From Ectobius pallidus (Eukaryota; Arthropoda; Insecta; Blattodea; Ectobiidae): a DNA stretch of 64,000 bases. This document shows positions 1 to 10,015 of the stretch, piece by piece. Both the position numbers and the translations under genes were made by a program. The stretch lies in NCBI GenBank assembly GCA_964059195.1, contig CAXKWD010000005.1, positions 152,921,265 through 152,985,264 on the forward strand, in the 5' to 3' direction. Position 1 is the first letter of the stretch. The number at the start of each line of letters is the position of its first letter. The notes under the pieces were generated by a model. It saw only the letters and a program-made list of their open reading frames with translations. It was not told the DNA's origin and searched no databases.

Positions 1-557
1 CTCCCAACTTGGCGCCAACTAACCCGAATTAAAGTACAGCTATAAAATGGCACCCAACTCTTTTAAATCAACTAAAGAACTGCTATAAAATGGCTACCAA
101 CGTGATTGCTTGAATTTGAAATTCCCGAGGAACGAGTAACAAAAACACTTTAAATTTTCGATATAGTAAAACCTCAGAAACAAACACAAATTAAAACAGT
201 TTCAAATCAGTGTTAAAAAAAATTTAAATTAGAATCAGTGCAACATCATCTGGATTACCACAACATCAAAGCCCTCCAACTGGATATTCACCTACATCAA
301 TTACCCTCAACAACAGGATCTTCAACAACTGGACCCCGGATCAACCCCCAACAGCTGGACACCCGAAGCAACAAAAGGGTATCGTTATCCAAACTTATAG
401 GTCGAATCCGGAATTTTGCTTCTATTATTAAAGTAAAATCTTAAGCAATTTTTATTCAATTTGCATTGTAATTTCGTCATTTAATTTTTGTTAATTTTTA
501 TTTTAATTTTCAACTTTTTTATTAATTCAGTAACTTAAATTTATTTTTCAAATTTTT
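1..557 (+). other. Retrotransposon 5' untranslated leader
   Basis: The first six bases probably are the last bases of a 5' LTR lying outside the window, because the same bases precede the primer-binding site after the 3' LTR. The leader is A-rich. It carries three related short blocks, TGGCGCCAAC, TGGCACCCAAC and TGGCTACCAAC, near 10, 49 and 92. The last two follow GCTATAAAATGG-type sequence. An open frame at 238-444 has only a GTG start and no family resemblance, so I do not call it a gene. Confidence 0.75.
10..26 (+). promoter_or_regulatory. tRNA primer-binding site
   Basis: TGGCGCCAACTAACCCG begins with TGG, complementary to the CCA end of a tRNA, and lies a few bases after the inferred LTR end (CA). 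The start resembles lysine-tRNA-type primer sites of gypsy elements, but the inner bases do not let me fix the tRNA. It would prime minus-strand cDNA synthesis. The same site recurs at 9446, after the 3' LTR. Confidence 0.7.
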
Positions 558-2657
558 ATGAGATTGAGAAGCCACAAAAAGTTTCATACCATGGAGCAAA
601 ATTCAGGAACTCGGACATTATATTCAGATTCGAATACTCCTAACAGTGAAAGTGAAAATCCACCAACTTGTACAGAAAATAACAATGTGAACCCACATGA
701 ACAAGAAAGTGATCTTGCGGTCAGTTTCACGCCTCTTACAGACGACACACCGGACCCAATAAGCTCTCCCTCAGAGAATAACAATACGCAACCTGCTGCT
801 ACACAGAACACTATAAATCTTTCACAAGACACGCTAAACCCTAATACTGAATTTTTACTACAGTTACAAGCCATGATCGCAGGAATCTCAAACCAGCTGT
901 CTTCACAAATCACGGAGCTAGCTACCCAAAACTCCACTTTAAATGATAAAATGAATTCTATGAACACAACAATCAATTTACAGAACACGACACTGAAAGA
1001 TGAATTAATCTCCACAGTAAACACCACACTTAATAATCAGAACCAAGAAATAAGAAATGAAATGAATACCAACATGGCTACTGTGAACACAACACTTAAA
1101 GATAAAATAACAACACTGAATACACAATTAAGAACAGACATGACACAACAAACCTCAGAATTTAAGTCTTTAATCAACGAACACAGAACTCACGTTACTG
1201 CGGAGTTGCAAAATATGGACTCCCGTGTAACTGCACAAATAGCCAACACCGAACAAGTGCTCACCAGCCAGGTGGACTCCGTTCGATCACAGGTTGGTAC
1301 TATAGAAAGAAACACAGTGAATAACTCCACGAGGTTAATTTCCCTCCAGTCCGAAATTGACAGGCTCCAACAAAAAGTCCGTGAACAGGAAACCATTATT
1401 GACCAATCAAGGGAAAATGCAATAATGCCCCATGTCTGTAATGCCCCCTCCACCTCAGCCTCTACATCATCAACCTTACCTGATCCAGTGCCAAATGTAC
1501 CCGAAATACCAGAACCCTCTGTACCTATGCAAAGAATGAACAATGGTTTGGACCAGCGAGTTGCCAGTTCTAGCCGCGAGTCCCCACAAATTCCCATTAA
1601 CAATTTTTCATTAAATAATTCTGACTTTCCGCTTCCTTGCTTTGAAGAGACAATTAAAACTAACCCAGTAAGATACTTAAAAGATCTCAAGACATATTTC
1701 ACTCTACGAAGTGTCCCTGAACATTTGAAACTAATTTTCGTGGCGCAATCGCTAAAAGGAACAGCAGCTCGATGGTTACAAGTGATCAACCCAGATAATC
1801 AGCTGTCCATTAGTCAGTTCGAGAAAATGTTTTTATCAGAGTTCTGGGGCGAAACAGATCAACTTCGTTTGAGAGCGAGAATATTTCACGGGAAATATGA
1901 TAGAAGCCAAGGACAATCGTATCTCGAGTACTTTATCTCATTATGCGAGAGTAGGCAATTACTCAAGCCTGAGATAAAGGAGATAGATTTCCTTAATGCC
2001 CTTCACTCACACTTCCCTTCAATGGTACGAAATTGCCTCATAATTGCCTCTCCCCAGTCCACCACTGACATGTTAAAATTATTGAAATCCATGCAGGATA
2101 CTTCCTACCAATCTAACAAACAAAACGCCCCCATAGTGTCTGCAAATCAAATGCACAGAAAGAATATCAACTTAGTGCAAACCGCCCTTAACCACACTCC
2201 TTTTGAAAACGGGTTGCGATCACCCAACCCTTCTAAATCACCTGACAACACTGAAAATAGACAATATGATGGTAAAAACAACAATGAGTTTCGACACCCT
2301 GACTATTATTGGCCACAAACTGAATTTTCGAGAAATTCTAGGAGTAATTGGAGAACCAGAGGTTATCGTTTCCGCCCCTATGGCAATGGCAGATATAACA
2401 ATAGCTACCGAGGACAATATAGGCATAACTATGCTAGTTCTCGACCTAACTGGTTCAACCGAACCCAATACAACCAAGGCTACTTCAGACCTTACTATAG
2501 AGGTAGAAACAATTACAGGTACGCCTATCGTAATAATAATCAATACACCAGAAACAACTCGTATGACCATGCTAGAAATAGACCCAACAACAATGATCAG
2601 AACAATCAGGAACAAAGAACGCAGTCTCCCACTCCCACTGTGACTTTAAACGAGTGA
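558..2657 (+). CDS. gag: Gag polyprotein of Ty3/gypsy retrotransposon
   Basis: A 699-residue Gag, uninterrupted. Residues about 95-285 are polar, with few prolines and long heptad-like stretches, likely a coiled coil. Residues about 355-520 are the capsid-like retrotransposon Gag domain, with the typical AARWL and later F..EF motifs. Residues about 590-690 are rich in Arg, Tyr, Asn and Gly and should bind RNA; no CCHC zinc knuckle is present. The first ATG (558) has a poor context (TTTTTATGA). The next in-frame ATG at 591 has a better one (TACCATGG) and may be the real start. The stop TGA is two codons after a slippery TTTAAAC, so pol is reached by -1 frameshifting. The protein would form the cytoplasmic particle that packages the element's RNA. 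Confidence 0.93.
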   Translation: MRLRSHKKFHTMEQNSGTRTLYSDSNTPNSESENPPTCTENNNVNPHEQESDLAVSFTPLTDDTPDPISSPSENNNTQPAATQNTINLSQDTLNPNTEFLLQLQAMIAGISNQLSSQITELATQNSTLNDKMNSMNTTINLQNTTLKDELISTVNTTLNNQNQEIRNEMNTNMATVNTTLKDKITTLNTQLRTDMTQQTSEFKSLINEHRTHVTAELQNMDSRVTAQIANTEQVLTSQVDSVRSQVGTIERNTVNNSTRLISLQSEIDRLQQKVREQETIIDQSRENAIMPHVCNAPSTSASTSSTLPDPVPNVPEIPEPSVPMQRMNNGLDQRVASSSRESPQIPINNFSLNNSDFPLPCFEETIKTNPVRYLKDLKTYFTLRSVPEHLKLIFVAQSLKGTAARWLQVINPDNQLSISQFEKMFLSEFWGETDQLRLRARIFHGKYDRSQGQSYLEYFISLCESRQLLKPEIKEIDFLNALHSHFPSMVRNCLIIASPQSTTDMLKLLKSMQDTSYQSNKQNAPIVSANQMHRKNINLVQTALNHTPFENGLRSPNPSKSPDNTENRQYDGKNNNEFRHPDYYWPQTEFSRNSRSNWRTRGYRFRPYGNGRYNNSYRGQYRHNYASSRPNWFNRTQYNQGYFRPYYRGRNNYRYAYRNNNQYTRNNSYDHARNRPNNNDQNNQEQRTQSPTPTVTLNE

Positions 2658-2696
2658 GGGGTCAACACGCTCTTCCTGTGGTAACCCCTGCAACTC
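2645..2696 (+). promoter_or_regulatory. -1 ribosomal frameshift signal (gag-pol)
   Basis: TTTAAAC at 2645-2651 is in the right phase for Gag (T TTA AAC) and is followed by GAG and the Gag stop. Slipping back one base enters the pol frame, which is open from 2597. Five bases after the heptamer, AGGGGT (2657-2662) pairs perfectly with ACCCCT (2684-2689). GAGT (2652-2655) can extend the stem with ACTC (2693-2696). Heptamer, short spacer and stable stem form the textbook layout. Whether the 21-base loop makes a pseudoknot is not known. Confidence 0.85.
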
Positions 2697-4708
2697 TTTC
2701 GAATAAAAATGGAAGCAATTGTGAAAATGTTGATATCGTACATAGTGACGCCCACTTTGTAAATAACTTTCTTGACGTCAATCATTCACTAACTAGTGAA
2801 ATAAACCCATTGTTAACTAACCATAAAGAAAGAAATCACATGTTATCTATGATGAAATTTCCAAAGGCAACAATTAACAATATACCACTAACAACAATAA
2901 AAGAAAATAATAATGTTATTTCTATCACATCATCAGAAAAACAAACAGAACATAGTAAGTCAAACTGTAATCAACAACAATTAACAGAGAATAATAATGC
3001 CTATGTCAACAATACTCTTGTACATAATGCCATTGTTGACAACAATAAAATTGTTGGCAGTGAAATTTCTCCTCTTGTTGGTGATAGCAATAAAAATCAT
3101 TCTGTTGTAAATACTGATATCTCATCTGACAACAATGAAATAATTTTTAATAATACAAATCTCCCTAGCCGTGAGCTAAACAACACAAACAATGAAGAAA
3201 CCGATATCACTGTTGGAATTTTGCAGAGAAATGAACTACTGAGCACCCAACATCGAGCCCCAGTTATCGAAGTTGGTATTGGCAATAAGTCATATAAAGT
3301 CACTCTAGATACCGGAAGTGATGCTCAGGTTATATCCCAGTCCACTTTTCTTGAGTTGCAGCGCACTAAAGCGATTTCACAAATACTGCCGGTGTATAAC
3401 ATGACTGCCCTCCTAGCCGTTGGGAAGCAAAGGTGTAGGATTAAACACCAATGTTTAGTGCCTATCACACTTGCAGGACAAACAATAGAAATTCTGTTCT
3501 TGGTTATAGTTGGTCTTAATTTACCCATTATAGTTGGAACAGAGGTTTTCCGTCAACTTGAAGGGATTATAAATTTTCGAAGTGAAAGCTTCGCATTCAT
3601 TGACGAGAACAGACAAGAACAGGTCATTCCCTTTTGTAGTAGAACCCCCCCTCCCCCAGCTACCGCCAGCTGTGAAGCCGACGTAAGCCAGGAGGAATTC
3701 TTTATTGAAGCTCTGTCCGTCCAGCAACAGCCCCTTTTCCACATTCTTACAAAAGAACCCTCTTCAATACAAACAATGACTGACTTCCAACCCTCAGATT
3801 TTAACTCAAAAGAAAACATTTTGCAGACAGAAACCCTTATAAACCATATTAATACAGTAGATGAAATTAAAGAACTAATAACACTTAAGGTTAATGAAGC
3901 ACATGATTTGGACCCTACTATGAGGAAAGAATTATTTGACGTTCTGTATAAGCACAAAGATTTATTCTCCAATAAAATTGGAAAATGCCATTTTTATACA
4001 CACAAAATAATCCGTCCATCTACCACTGTTATAAGACACAAGCCCCGTCCCATTCCACTCAGCTTACGTGACAAAGTTTCTGCAGCCATACAGGACATGC
4101 TATCACAGGGAATCATAGAAAATTCAAATAGTCCCCACTGCAGCCCCCTGTGCATTGTACTTAAGCCTTCTGGCCAAGTACGCATCACGATCGACGCCAG
4201 GGCCATAAATGCAGATTCCCAAGAAGACCATTATAGACCGCTAACTTCTGATGAACTTCTGTCCCGCGCCAAAGAAGGGAACTATTTCTCCACAACTGAT
4301 TTAGTTTCTGCCTTTTGGCAAGTCCCACTTCATCCTGATTCACGTGACTTGACTTCTTTCAATTATCAAGGACGTAATTTCAGATTTGCGCGCACGCCCT
4401 TCGGGTGCCGCACTTCCTCGTCTGCCTTACTGCGTGCTCTAGCCCTTACTTTTGATTGGCAGACTGATAAATTCATAATCCCCTATTTAGACGATGTCCT
4501 CGTGGCATCACAGACCAAAGAAGAACATCTGACTCATATCGATCAGACTTTGGGAAAGCTCTTACGAGCAGGTTTCACCCTCAATATTTCTAAATGCCAT
4601 TTCTTTCAAAAGGAGGTGAAATTTCTCGGATATATAATATCCGGGAAGGATTGCCGAATTGACGAAGAAAAAGTGGAAGCCATCTTGAAAATCCCCGCCC
4701 CCCCGTAA
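2648..4708 (+). CDS. pol: Pol part 1: protease and reverse transcriptase
   Basis: This frame lies -1 to gag and has no ATG near its beginning, so it should be made only as a Gag-Pol fusion. Counting residues from the GTG at 2654, a polar Asn-rich spacer fills the first 200. An aspartic protease follows with LDTGSDAQVIS (active Asp about 219) and the flap-side motif LPIIVGTEV. The reverse transcriptase runs from about residue 455 with KPRPIPLSLR, the FSTTDLVSAFWQVPL motif, FARTPFGC, and the catalytic YLDD at about 611-614. The frame ends early at a TAA (4706-4708), just after a run of seven C, before the connection and RNase H regions. The missing part continues in another frame from 4704. Confidence 0.92.
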   Translation, partial: KRVRGQHALPVVTPATLSNKNGSNCENVDIVHSDAHFVNNFLDVNHSLTSEINPLLTNHKERNHMLSMMKFPKATINNIPLTTIKENNNVISITSSEKQTEHSKSNCNQQQLTENNNAYVNNTLVHNAIVDNNKIVGSEISPLVGDSNKNHSVVNTDISSDNNEIIFNNTNLPSRELNNTNNEETDITVGILQRNELLSTQHRAPVIEVGIGNKSYKVTLDTGSDAQVISQSTFLELQRTKAISQILPVYNMTALLAVGKQRCRIKHQCLVPITLAGQTIEILFLVIVGLNLPIIVGTEVFRQLEGIINFRSESFAFIDENRQEQVIPFCSRTPPPPATASCEADVSQEEFFIEALSVQQQPLFHILTKEPSSIQTMTDFQPSDFNSKENILQTETLINHINTVDEIKELITLKVNEAHDLDPTMRKELFDVLYKHKDLFSNKIGKCHFYTHKIIRPSTTVIRHKPRPIPLSLRDKVSAAIQDMLSQGIIENSNSPHCSPLCIVLKPSGQVRITIDARAINADSQEDHYRPLTSDELLSRAKEGNYFSTTDLVSAFWQVPLHPDSRDLTSFNYQGRNFRFARTPFGCRTSSSALLRALALTFDWQTDKFIIPYLDDVLVASQTKEEHLTHIDQTLGKLLRAGFTLNISKCHFFQKEVKFLGYIISGKDCRIDEEKVEAILKIPAPP

Positions 4709-6614
4709 CCAGAAACAACTTAGATCTTTTCTTGGCGTATGCCAATATCAAGCACGCTTTGTTATCAACTTTTCCCAAGAAATTTGCCCCTTAAAGCCAC
4801 TCCTGAAGAAAAACCAAAAGTGGACATGGACCCCCGAGCAAAATGCTGCATTCAACCGAATAAAGCAACTGTTTGCGGAGTCCATTAAACTTCAGAAGCC
4901 AGACGAAGAAGAACCCTTCTACGTTCAAACTGACGCTAGTGCCAGAGGAATAGGAAGTATTCTTTTTCAAGTCAAAGATGGCGAAAAACGCATTATTGCG
5001 ACGGCTAGCAAAGGTCTAACGATCGCCCAGTCCCGTATGTATCCCACTGAACTTGAAGTGTATGCTGTATATGAAGCACTAAACAAATACAAACACTATA
5101 TCTACAATCGTAAGGTTACCGTCTTATGTGACCACATGAGCCTAAGTTTTCTTAAACAATGCAAACTTAGCAACTCCCGTGTATCACGCTTAATTAGCGC
5201 GATCACTATGTACGATATTGAGATAGAGCATATCAAAGGGACCCTAAACTACCTGCCGGACCTGCTTTCGAGATTGCCTAACCATCCAGGGATGGCAAGC
5301 TTAGAAGGCCAGGTGGAAAAGGAGGTAAGGGTTATGAAGATTTCGGTTAGTGACAAGTACCAATTGAATAACAAGCTTAGTAATTTATCAAAATTTCAAC
5401 TCGATGACCCTTATTTGGCTACCGTTCAGAACGAGTTGCAGGAACTACAAATACCACCTTCTAGCCCACCAGGTGAAGCTAATAAGCAAAGCACGTTAGC
5501 TACTTACAACGGAATTATATATAAATTCTGTGGCAAAGAAAATCCCGCTTGGAGACCTTACATCCCCCAATCTCTTGAAACTGATATTATAGCAAGCTAT
5601 CACGAAAACCTTGCGCATAGTGGAACCGAAAAATTGATCGATTCTATTAGTGAGCATTTCTACATAAAACAACTTGGACGTAAGATTAGAATTTACATAA
5701 GAAATTGTCACCTATGCCAAGTAGGAAAGAGTAAGAACACAGCATATGAAGTGTCTGTAAATTCTATTGAAGCCACCAAGCCCAACCAATTAATATGCGG
5801 GGATATTTTAGGTCCTTTAGTCCGAAGTAACTTTGGCTGCCAATTCATACTTATTTTTGTGGATACTTTCTCCAAACTTGTAGCACTGTACCCTATACGG
5901 GACTTATCTACTAGAATCTGCCTAAAGAAAGTAGAAGAATATGTCGACACATTTGGCAACGTCGAATTTTGTTTAACTGACAATGCTAGTATATTCTCAA
6001 GCCCAAAGTGGAACTCAGGACTCTCTAAACTCAATATAAAGACCCTACACTGCTCTTCATATAATCCCTCTGCCAATATCTCTGAGAGATATATCAGACA
6101 AGTGATTTCCTATCTAAGATTGCTAACTCACCGACAGCACAAAAATTGGTATAAATACTTAAAGCCCATCCAAGCCATACTTAACGAAACAAAACATCAC
6201 GTTACGAAGGAAATTCCCTTAGAAGTAGTAACACATTGTAAAGTGAACCCTCTTTTCAAGAACACCCCCCCTGTGTTACCGACCTGCAATAAATCAGACT
6301 TGGACATATGCAATGCTATCCTTAAACGCCTACAGAGCAAGTGGTCGAAAAGGAGACGACAACCCAGACGCCCTCGTCCTAGGTGGGATCCTTTGCCGGG
6401 AGATTATGTATTGCTTAAATCACATATAATTTCAAGTGCATTACACAATCGCCAGAAGAAATTCAGTCTCCTTTATTCTGGACCATTTCAGGTAAAAGCA
6501 AAATTTAGTACTGATACCTATCAACTCACCCACATAGAGAATCCAAAGAAAATTCTCGGCAAGTATAGAAAACATTTGTTAAAGCCCTATCATGTAATGG
6601 CTAGCAAGCCTTAG
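4704..6614 (+). CDS. pol: Pol part 2: RNase H and integrase (out of frame)
   Basis: This is the direct continuation of pol in the next frame. RNase H shows QTDASARGIGSILF with its first Asp codon at 4932, then a Glu in the PTELEVYA motif and an Asp in VLCDHMSL. Integrase follows: a zinc-binding HHCC region (His codons from 5601, CHLC at 5706-5717), then the catalytic triad. That triad has Asp near 5802 (ICGDILGPL), Asp at 5979 (LTDNAS) and Glu at 6084 (ISERYIR), with 34 residues between the last two. A GPY/F-type module (YSGPFQVKAKF) lies near the C-terminus, and no chromodomain is visible. The domain order PR-RT-RH-IN is that of Ty3/gypsy. The frame joins part 1 if one C is lost from the run at 4698-4704, so this copy is either newly mutated or mis-sequenced there. 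Confidence 0.92.
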   Translation, partial: RNQKQLRSFLGVCQYQARFVINFSQEICPLKPLLKKNQKWTWTPEQNAAFNRIKQLFAESIKLQKPDEEEPFYVQTDASARGIGSILFQVKDGEKRIIATASKGLTIAQSRMYPTELEVYAVYEALNKYKHYIYNRKVTVLCDHMSLSFLKQCKLSNSRVSRLISAITMYDIEIEHIKGTLNYLPDLLSRLPNHPGMASLEGQVEKEVRVMKISVSDKYQLNNKLSNLSKFQLDDPYLATVQNELQELQIPPSSPPGEANKQSTLATYNGIIYKFCGKENPAWRPYIPQSLETDIIASYHENLAHSGTEKLIDSISEHFYIKQLGRKIRIYIRNCHLCQVGKSKNTAYEVSVNSIEATKPNQLICGDILGPLVRSNFGCQFILIFVDTFSKLVALYPIRDLSTRICLKKVEEYVDTFGNVEFCLTDNASIFSSPKWNSGLSKLNIKTLHCSSYNPSANISERYIRQVISYLRLLTHRQHKNWYKYLKPIQAILNETKHHVTKEIPLEVVTHCKVNPLFKNTPPVLPTCNKSDLDICNAILKRLQSKWSKRRRQPRRPRPRWDPLPGDYVLLKSHIISSALHNRQKKFSLLYSGPFQVKAKFSTDTYQLTHIENPKKILGKYRKHLLKPYHVMASKP

Positions 6615-6629
6615 CCTGGTATTTGGATT

Positions 6630-6644
6630 GGAAGAAAAAGGAAG
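6630..6644 (+). promoter_or_regulatory. Polypurine tract
   Basis: GGAAGAAAAAGGAAG is an uninterrupted purine run directly before TGTAAATATA, the inferred first bases of the 3' LTR. It would prime plus-strand DNA synthesis. It lies 15 bp after the integrase stop, so there is no room for an env gene between them. Confidence 0.75.
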
Positions 6645-8854
6645 TGTAAATATAAGATGACCGGATCTGAAAAAGGATTGAATTGGACTGACTATGTAAA
6701 ATAATTAGAGTGATTCCTACTTCACAAATTAATGTTTTACCTGACATCTAAGGATGAATGTACAATTTACGGTTGAGTGACTATAGTCTTTAATTTATTT
6801 GCTGAAAGACAATTCTCCGATACGAGACTTATTATATCAAATATGATGAGTATTCGCAGCAAATTAATCCACTACAAATACAAGTGCACTGTATTATTTT
6901 TGTAATGATCTCAATGTGTAAATAGATAATTTTAAGTTATAAGGCTACCTCCCCTCTAAATTCAATGCTGAAGAGATAAAACATTCATTTGACCAAAGGA
7001 ATCACACTATTATTTGACCTAATGATTAATTAGACACAACCATTTTCGGCACATTTTAATTTTATTTATTGGAATAGTATATAACATAATATGAACAAAA
7101 TTTTAAATAAAAAAAAAATAAAATAAATTATTTTACATACAAAAGTATGGACAGCACATATTATCAACCCTTTCCCGAAAATTAACCAAGTAAAGTCATT
7201 TTAGAAGTGAAGAAAATATGGTAAGATTGAATAATGAATATGCTAAGAATATTGAAAAAGTGTATGCAAACAAGGTAAGATATTAATAAATTACGTATAT
7301 GAGAAAAGTATTGAAAAAAATGTGATGGAGAAGAATGAAAGATGAAAGTTAAGCAAAGAATAAGAAAGTGTACCGTATAAAATTACGATGAAAATATGTA
7401 GCGACGAAATATGTGACATAAGTGAATGAAATATGATAATAGGTGAGATAAATATTGATATTGAAAGAATTGAATAAGTTGATAGAAACAGATAAAGGAT
7501 ATTGAAAGTAATGAAAGGTAACATAGCAAAAAGTACTTACGAGGTGAAATTGGAATAGGAGTATAATATGTGAAATCTGGATATAATTTAAGAGTTATTT
7601 AAGACCATAATAAGGAAAGGAAAGCGTACCCCAACGTTTCACTTCAATTAAGCATCAGCATCAAAATTCAGAAGAATGAAGATAAAATTAATAAGACTAG
7701 GTTATGAACACAAACTTTAATCATAGTGTGTATTTTATTGATAAGATATAATGAATATTTTTATGATTTACTAGTGTAACAGAAGGACAACGGACTGAAT
7801 ACAATATGTACGACGAATAATAAGAAGACAGACTACGTTAAGGTAAAATAGTATTGTAAAAGTGCATTTTATTGTTTATGAATTTATGTATGTGTATGTA
7901 TAATTAACTAAAGAGTCAAGGTGATGTAAGGACACTAATTACTGAGAAAAACGTATCAAACAAAGATAATTAATTAAGAAATAATATCACGAAATTATAT
8001 CAAAACAAATTTAAAAACCGAAATTAAAACAAGACATAGGACTATTTAGGACTTTGAAAACGGGTATTATAATGACTGTAAAATCTCGCTCGTATTATTC
8101 TTGATCACCCTAATATATCGCGTGATTTTCCACTCATTATGCGATCATATGAAACCGAACATTTCCCCATACGAACCGGCCTTTTTCCCCTATATTATAT
8201 TAAATTCCTCAACTTCAAACATCAATAACTCAATAAATAAAATAATGACAATAAAACAAATTATACCAATAGAAAGAGAGAAACACCCCCTTCAATTTCA
8301 TATACTACACTAAACTTTTAATTAACCCCTTTAATCATTTTAATCGGACATTATAATTAACTTCCATAGTTTTAATCCGACAGACTTGAGACTTAGATCA
8401 TTCGATTCAGCTAAAATCAGCCCACAAAATGGAAATAGTATTAACTCTGATAGCCTTCAGCTATCACAGTTATTATCACAGATATATTTAGTAGGAGGAG
8501 ACTTCCTGTATGACAGACATTCTGACGACTAGGTCGAGATGTCACATAAAATTAATGACCCAACGAACATTAACGCATTTTAACCGAAGAAAGATTCAAA
8601 CAAGCTAGCAGAAAACCAAGATCTCCTCCAATTAAGTAAAACCCTAGGTTGAAACCATCCAATAGCAACAATTCACCCCTCCACCTACCCAGGATATATT
8701 ATCAAAGAGGCCCGAAGTCACAGCATCTTTTTGGATCAGGAGAGAGACGACGAACCTACGACACTAAGACAGAGCCTTCAGCTAACTTTTATAACATGGA
8801 CTAAACTACAATATTCTATAAATATTCAACTTCAAAGATATCGAATCCGCGCAT

Positions 8855-8862
8855 TATAAATA
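8855..8862 (+). promoter_or_regulatory. TATA box, first of two in LTR
   Basis: TATAAATA sits in the context AATCCGCGCAT-TATAAATAGA. The same context recurs 172 bp downstream. It is a candidate RNA polymerase II core promoter for the element's transcript. Confidence 0.45.
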
Positions 8863-9026
8863 GATCAATTTAGTATAATATAACATCGCCGCGCGTCAGT
8901 ATTAACCTACGGAAGTAGAGATTGTATAAGTGATTTTTGTTAAAGTAATTAAACTTAAAACGTACCCGGTGCATAACTAGTAAAGTTGCCCGCGAGATAA
9001 AAAGGAAGTATTAATAATCCGCGCCA

Positions 9027-9034
9027 TATAAATA
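9027..9034 (+). promoter_or_regulatory. TATA box, second of two in LTR
   Basis: TATAAATA follows AATCCGCGCCA, nearly the same context as the box at 8855, so the core promoter seems to be duplicated inside the LTR. I cannot tell which one is used. Confidence 0.45.
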
Positions 9035-9442
9035 GAATCGACGGAATAATTATTGTGAATAGTGAAGAAGCGCGTAAGAAGTGAATATTATCATAGTCTT
9101 AGACATTGCAACAACAACTTATAATTACTACGACATCACCCCTTTGGACTTACATCATCTTATGAAAAGACTAAATAATACAACTTTTACCTTTCAGAAC
9201 AAACCTTTTTATTTAGAATATAGATAGAAATTGAGAAGATCACAAACATTTTATTTCACCTAATTCATCCTGATTTGCCTATTCGTTCCCTCGGACAATT
9301 TCTCTAGCCACCGACCCGTTATTAAGAATCTCGTGCATAAATCTATCAACTGAGTTACTAGCCGGCAATAACCCCTTTTCGACAACCAGAATCGCCCAAC
9401 ACCAGTACTCCCCTGTAGGACTGTGGTATAAATGATCTCCCA

Positions 9443-9523
9443 ACTTGGCGCCAACTAACCCGAATTAAAGTACAGCTATAAAATGGCACCCAACTCTTTT
9501 AAATCAACTAAAGAACTGCTATA
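9443..9523 (+). repeat. Truncated second leader after the 3' LTR
   Basis: Together with the last six LTR bases (9437-9442) this is identical to window positions 1-87: the primer-binding site and the first leader bases. It then breaks into unrelated sequence. An ordinary insertion ends at the LTR, so this implies a tandem element, LTR-LTR recombination between two copies, or an unusual cDNA end. Confidence 0.85.
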
Positions 9524-10007
9524 GTCGACAACCGGTATATTAACTTTTTGTTGGAAATAAACTCCGGTATCCAAAGGTACGAGCCTTATGGTTAGGTCTT
9601 CTTCCGTACACAATGTTGACAATTCAGAAATAATTATTTCGGAAGATGGCACTAAAATATTTCGCAAGATTTAAGGAAAATTATGAAGTCATTTTAATTG
9701 AAATGGTATTAAAGCTGCAGCCTATGAGTTATTATAAAAAAAAAAATACATTCACTCGCCAGTGTTTTCTGTAGGCCAACTCTTTTTCTTCTTCTTATTT
9801 TATCCTCTTCCGCTTCCTTGCTCTCCACAACAGGACGCAGAACTAACATTAGATTTTTAATGCAGAAATCCACAGACCATTTGAATACTTGTTGATTTCT
9901 TTTTTCTTTTTTCATTCGGTTTTAGAGCATAAAACTCGCTTCGCTCTTTGGAAGATCCGCCCCCAAACCCCCGCTGAGGTTCTCGAGAAAGGTTTTTTAA
10001 AAGATCT
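9524..10007. other. Unassigned sequence
   Basis: No gene or repeat recognised. The left part, starting GTCGACAACCGG, may be the broken continuation of the second element or its flank. Confidence 0.5.
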
Positions 10008-10015
10008 ATGGGAGA

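Larger units (their letters stand above)
6645..9442 (+). repeat. 3' long terminal repeat (about 2.8 kb)
   Basis: The segment begins with TG right after the polypurine tract. It ends with CA right before a perfect copy of the primer-binding site and leader. It has no open frame of note. The length is unusual but not unknown: some insect gypsy elements (the Osvaldo and Ulysses group) have LTRs over 1-2 kb. The partner 5' LTR is outside the window, so both ends are inferred from flanking signals only. Confidence 0.65.

Noticed and set aside
238..444. 68-codon frame in the retrotransposon leader
   Set aside because: It begins with GTG, has no ATG and no recognised similarity; leader sequence explains it.
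584..1027. Minus-strand frames across gag (also 1190-1789 and 2238-2615)
   Set aside because: Shadows of the gag reading frame on the opposite strand; composition mirrors gag codons.
6615..9442. Search for an env gene between pol and the LTR end
   Set aside because: The polypurine tract starts 15 bp after pol and the longest frames are about 70 codons, so there is no env.
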